Assembly (NCBI GenBank): GCA_002363515.1 | Contig: DEVX01000069.1 | Coordinates: forward strand, 1 to 7,491 | Origin: Candidatus Saccharibacteria bacterium UBA3225 | GTDB taxonomy: Bacteria > Patescibacteriota > Saccharimonadia > Saccharimonadales > Saccharimonadaceae | Reading direction: 5' to 3' | DNA: 7,491 bases | Shown: in pieces, positions 5,061-7,491 of the stretch | Numbering within the stretch: position 1 is the first letter of the stretch | Layout: every line of letters begins with the position of its first letter | Position numbers and translations under genes: made by a program | The notes under the pieces: generated by a model | Database searches by the model: none | What the model was told of the DNA's origin: nothing | The model's input: only the letters and a program-made list of their open reading frames with translations

Positions 5061-6058
5061 TGCTGGAACCCATTATTCCATTGTGGTCATTAATCGTAAT
5101 TGCCATCTTATTATTTGGCATTTTGATTATTCCGTGCCTCATCGACAAAAAAGATGCGGCAATAAACAAACTAAAGTATTTAGCGCCGAAGATTATGATA
5201 ATTATTTTGCTTTTAATTATAGGTCTGCGCCCGATGATTCCAGAGAAAGATAGCTCCCAAGTCGAAACTAATGATTTAGATGTACTATTCGTGGTTGATA
5301 ATACAATTAGCATGACTGCAGAGGATTATAACGGAAACGAGCCGAGATTAGGCGCGGTTCAATCTGACATGCAATACATTCTAGAAAAGTTGAACGGAGC
5401 GCAGTTTTCTTTAATCACCTTTACGAACTCAGCTACGATTATTGCGCCGTTTACTTATGACAATAATATGATCGAATCGGCCATCAAAGCCATGGCACCG
5501 CTCCCGAGCTTATATGCGCGAGGTTCAAGTCTTAATGCGCCAATGGATTCAATAAACACTATCGTGACATCTGCCGAGAAAAAAGAAGAAGAAAGGACAA
5601 GAATTCTAGTCTTTATCAGCGATGGTGAAATTACAGACGACAGTACATTAAAGAGTTACGCCAGCCTAAAAGAACATTTCGACTATGGCCTAGTGCTTGG
5701 GTATGGCACCATTAATGGCGGAAAGATGAAATCGAACAATACTTATAGTCTAGATTCGTATATTAAATACTATCCCACCGATTATAGCGCAGATTGGACC
5801 ACCTCCGACCATTATGCGATATCTAAAATAGATGAGACTAATCTCAAGAAGATTGCAGAAGATATTGGCGGCGATTATATACATATGGAATCGCAAAAAG
5901 ATATAGAGCCGGCATTGAAGAAAATTTCTGAACTCGCAACCGCTGACACCAGACCGGATGATAAGCCTACAGGAATGGATTTATATTATATATTCGCCAT
6001 ACCACTTTTGCTGTTATTATTCCTCGAATTTAATAAACTCTGGCGGAGGAAGATATGA
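5057..6058 (+). CDS. Second membrane-anchored VWA protein, BatB-like
   Basis: A 333-residue protein with the same architecture as its upstream neighbour but divergent in sequence: helices at about 9-29 and 43-58 followed by GLRP (56-59), a VWA domain, and a C-terminal helix at about 309-325 ending in WRRKI. The MIDAS is present in variant form: DNTIS at 81-85 (D-x-T-x-S, Thr instead of the first Ser), RGSS at 155-158 and ISDGE at 187-191. It lacks the I-G-D-G continuation of the BatA-like protein and has SSLNAPMDS instead. Two tandem VWA genes after moxR and DUF58 match the batA/batB arrangement. The ATG overlaps the previous stop by 4 bp. AAGGTGG at 5046-5052 is only 4 nt from ATG 5057 and 7 nt from the next codon, ATG 5060, so the true start may be one codon later. 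Confidence 0.89.
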   Translation: MMLEPIIPLWSLIVIAILLFGILIIPCLIDKKDAAINKLKYLAPKIMIIILLLIIGLRPMIPEKDSSQVETNDLDVLFVVDNTISMTAEDYNGNEPRLGAVQSDMQYILEKLNGAQFSLITFTNSATIIAPFTYDNNMIESAIKAMAPLPSLYARGSSLNAPMDSINTIVTSAEKKEEERTRILVFISDGEITDDSTLKSYASLKEHFDYGLVLGYGTINGGKMKSNNTYSLDSYIKYYPTDYSADWTTSDHYAISKIDETNLKKIAEDIGGDYIHMESQKDIEPALKKISELATADTRPDDKPTGMDLYYIFAIPLLLLLFLEFNKLWRRKI

Positions 6059-6741
6059 GCAAACAAACAGTAAAAAAGATTATCGCTGCTGCCCTGATTG
6101 TCGTGGGCTTTGCTTTATTAAAGTTCGTCGCATCGTTTGCGCTGAACGAATCATTAGTGGCCAATATTGATAACGGCAACTATTCTGATAGTCTAGTAAA
6201 AATGTTATATGCACTAAATCTAGAAGAGCCTTATATCGTCCATTACAACGATGGAATTCGCTATTACAAATTGGCCGACTTCAAAAATTCCCAAGCCAAG
6301 TTTGAGGAGACATTGAATCATAATCCGCCAGAAGATCGTATTTGTGATGTGCGCGTTAATTTATCTCTTTCGATGCTCAAGCAAATCAAGAAAGATGACC
6401 TGAATGCCGGTTCAAAGTTACAGAAGGCCAAAGAGGTGTTATACGAAAACGATTGCGCAAGGGAAAATGACGATAATGGAAAATCCAGTGAGGCAGAAAA
6501 ATTGGAACATGAAATTGAAAATCTCCAAAAAGAACAAGAGGATCCTTCGTCGGACCCAAATAGTGACCCATCGCAAGACCCCAACAGCAGCCCAGACGAC
6601 CCGACCGCCAATATAGATATAAAAGATATCGAACAACAACTCAAAGACGGAGAGGTTACTGCCTTAAAAGGAAGGCAGAAGCAGCTGGGCCAATACAAAG
6701 AGTGGAGCGGCGGCGGTTACTATTCGGGAAAAACGTGGTAA
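6055..6741 (+). CDS. Membrane-anchored TPR protein, BatC-like
   Basis: A 228-residue protein. An N-terminal helix at about 9-28 serves as signal anchor. Residues 60-89 (YIVHYNDGIRYYKLADF, then AKFEETL) fit a tetratricopeptide repeat, with helical sequence up to about 135 and probable further degenerate repeats. A charged, possibly coiled region (145-162) leads to a low-complexity linker at 163-183 built from Asp-Pro and Ser, and then to a short C-terminal motif rich in Gly, Tyr and Trp (GQYKEWSGGGYYSGKTW at the end). TPR proteins of this kind close many Bat operons (BatC/BatE) and are thought to act as scaffolds for the VWA pair. The disordered linker suggests the terminal motif is displayed at a distance to bind a partner (inference). 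GGAGG at 6045-6049 serves ATG 6055, which overlaps the previous stop by 4 bp. Confidence 0.82.
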   Translation: MSKQTVKKIIAAALIVVGFALLKFVASFALNESLVANIDNGNYSDSLVKMLYALNLEEPYIVHYNDGIRYYKLADFKNSQAKFEETLNHNPPEDRICDVRVNLSLSMLKQIKKDDLNAGSKLQKAKEVLYENDCARENDDNGKSSEAEKLEHEIENLQKEQEDPSSDPNSDPSQDPNSSPDDPTANIDIKDIEQQLKDGEVTALKGRQKQLGQYKEWSGGGYYSGKTW

Positions 6742-6758
6742 AAATATCCCCGTTTTTT
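6725..6758 (+). terminator. Weak terminator at the end of the MoxR/VWA operon
   Basis: CGGG (6725-6728) can pair with CCCG (6749-6752), or AAAAACG (6729-6735) with CGTTTTT (6751-6757), around a long loop and directly before six T. The hairpin includes the last codons of the TPR gene. It is much weaker than the other two terminators in the window. Confidence 0.4.
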
Positions 6759-6787
6759 CGACATCTTTAGGCATGAGATGCTACAAT
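6758..6787 (+). promoter_or_regulatory. Promoter (TCGACA, 18-bp spacer, extended -10 TGCTACAAT) for the DUF4186 gene
   Basis: TCGACA (6758-6763) matches five of six bases of the -35 consensus. TGCTACAAT (6779-6787) is an extended -10, with 18 bp between the hexamers. The predicted start is near 6794. A second TACAAT at 6819-6824 lies 6 nt before ATG 6831 and could give a leaderless transcript instead. Confidence 0.55.
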
Positions 6788-6830
6788 GTAGACTTCATTA
6801 TAGCACCAAGTGATCAGGTACAATAATTAT

Positions 6831-7214
6831 ATGGTAGTAGAAAAATCTGGGACAGAAACTCTATTCTCCGCTTTGGCGCAGTCAAAGTTCCGTTCAAGTT
6901 TTTGCCTAAAGCCAAAAGACGTTGAGTATATAGACCGTATTGGCATAGAAAAGATTAGAAGTCACGCTTACGATTTCGTTCGCGAACGCCTAGCACCAAC
7001 AGAACCCAAGAACGATGGTAAACAAACACCAATGCGCGGGCATCCAGTATTCATTGCGCAGCACGCCTGTGCGTGCTGTTGTAGAGGCTGTCTGGAGAAG
7101 TGGCATAAGATCCCGAAAGGTCGCGCCCTGACGAAAGATGAAGTAGATTACGTTGTCGATGTAATTATGTGCTGGATCAAAAATGAGTACGACAAAAGAA
7201 ATGACTCCGCGTAG
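6831..7214 (+). CDS. DUF4186 family protein with Cys/His-rich segment
   Basis: A 127-residue protein from ATG 6831. It matches what I know of the DUF4186 family almost along its length: SKFRSSF at 18-24, a central helix ending in RERLAP, then NDGKQTPMRGHPVFIAQHA at 61-79, CCRGCLEKWH around 83-92, IPKGR, and DYVVDVIM near the C-terminus. The function is not known. His78, Cys80, Cys82, Cys83, Cys84, Cys87 and His92 could bind a metal; the extra cysteines at 80 and 82 replace residues I remember as Thr in relatives. The frame also stays open upstream to GTG 6810, which would add 7 residues. Neither start has a good Shine-Dalgarno. I prefer ATG 6831 because a TACAAT box lies 6 nt upstream and conservation begins after it. 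It appears to be a separate transcription unit. Confidence 0.88.
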   Translation: MVVEKSGTETLFSALAQSKFRSSFCLKPKDVEYIDRIGIEKIRSHAYDFVRERLAPTEPKNDGKQTPMRGHPVFIAQHACACCCRGCLEKWHKIPKGRALTKDEVDYVVDVIMCWIKNEYDKRNDSA

Positions 7215-7224
7215 GCAGAGTCAT
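7192..7224 (-). terminator. Terminator of the minus-strand gene, inside the DUF4186 3' end
   Basis: ATGACTC (7201-7207) pairs perfectly with GAGTCAT (7218-7224) around a 10-nt loop. Read on the minus strand the hairpin is followed by TTCTTTTGT, while on the plus strand no T-run follows. It therefore best serves the convergent gene ending at 7249. The hairpin spans the DUF4186 stop codon. Confidence 0.6.
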
Positions 7225-7248
7225 GAAGGCCAAGGTCAGTAAAGTTTT

Positions 7249-7491
7249 TTAGCGGCGCGAGAATTTAGATACAGCGACAAACGCAGTAGCAAGCGATACG
7301 ACTAAGACGCTGGCCGAAACAAAGGTACCGTCAAAAGTTTTTGGGTTTGAGACTTTATTATTTGAAGTGACAGTATTTTGTTTTTCTTTTTCGGCCGCAT
7401 CATCGCCGCCATTATCGGTTGGAGTATTATCGTTTGAACCAGTACCAGAACCAGTATCATCTCCCGTTTCGTCGGCTAGAGCAAGCGTGTT
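7249..7491 (-). CDS. C-terminal part of a cell-surface protein with a sorting-signal-like tail
   Basis: The minus-strand frame enters from the right edge and ends at TAA 7249-7251, leaving 80 residues. The visible start, NTLALADE, could be the end of a signal peptide with an A-L-A cleavage site, which would make this a small secreted protein; it could equally be the interior of a larger one. A linker of about 40 residues rich in Asp, Gly, Ser, Thr and Asn follows (TGSGTGSNDN and similar). Then come NPKTFDG at 49-55, a hydrophobic helix at about 56-74, and a basic end, KFSRR. The order NPKT, helix, Arg-Arg resembles a sortase sorting signal, though the motif is not LPXTG; a plain C-terminal membrane anchor is the alternative. 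Either way the bulk should lie outside the cell. No family can be assigned from this part. Confidence 0.72.
   Translation of the reverse strand, partial: NTLALADETGDDTGSGTGSNDNTPTDNGGDDAAEKEKQNTVTSNNKVSNPKTFDGTFVSASVLVVSLATAFVAVSKFSRR

Noticed and set aside
6318..6698. Minus-strand Ser/Cys/Phe-rich frame opposite the TPR gene
   Set aside because: A shadow of the low-complexity Asp-Pro-Ser and Lys/Glu codons of the TPR protein; no ribosome-binding site.
6810..6830. GTG 6810 as start of the DUF4186 protein
   Set aside because: It adds seven residues with no resemblance to the family and has no Shine-Dalgarno. ATG 6831 sits just after a -10 box. The choice remains open.
1..7491. CRISPR array, insertion sequence or phage genes
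   Set aside because: No regularly spaced repeats, terminal inverted repeats, transposase or phage structural motifs were seen on either strand.

Overview
The window most likely comes from the chromosome of a small-genome bacterium of the Candidate Phyla Radiation (Patescibacteria), with Saccharibacteria (TM7) as my best guess. The evidence is indirect. Genes are tightly packed and overlap. The DNA is moderately AT-rich, and there is a MoxR/VWA operon beside a DUF4186 gene. TGA serves as a real stop (for example at the ends of the moxR and DUF58 genes), which argues against the CPR lineages that recode UGA. No rRNA or marker gene is present, so the taxon is an inference.

Left part (1-1058). 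The 3' end of the bL31 gene (rpmE) is followed closely by a 35-residue, very basic protein of unknown function. A strong bidirectional terminator separates these from a convergent queH gene (epoxyqueuosine reductase, last step of queuosine synthesis). queH looks leaderless.

Middle gap (1059-1752). A consensus-like forward promoter (TTGCCT-17 bp-TATAAT) and a strong intrinsic terminator (1494-1525) bracket about 400 nt that hold no convincing long gene. I read this as an unidentified non-coding RNA. It contains three well-spaced Shine-Dalgarno motifs, each followed by a tiny reading frame. I could not match it to tmRNA, RNase P RNA, SRP RNA or 6S RNA. It is the least explained element here. 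tRNA-Pro(GGG), with encoded CCA, follows.

Main operon (1753-6741). Six co-directional genes overlap at every junction: a MoxR AAA+ ATPase, a DUF58 protein, a short one-helix membrane protein (DUF4381-like position), two membrane-anchored von Willebrand factor A (VWA) proteins of the BatA/BatB type, and a membrane-anchored TPR protein (BatC-like). Known MoxR/Bat systems suggest that the ATPase remodels or activates a membrane VWA complex, with the DUF58 protein as a soluble partner. The metal-site (MIDAS) motif is degenerate in DUF58, canonical in the first VWA protein and of D-x-T-x-S form in the second.

Right part (6742-7491). A DUF4186 gene with a Cys/His-rich segment has its own promoter. 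A convergent minus-strand gene runs off the window; it encodes the C-terminus of an apparent surface protein with a low-complexity linker, an NPKT motif, one transmembrane helix and a terminal Arg-Arg. Its probable terminator hairpin lies inside the 3' end of the DUF4186 gene.
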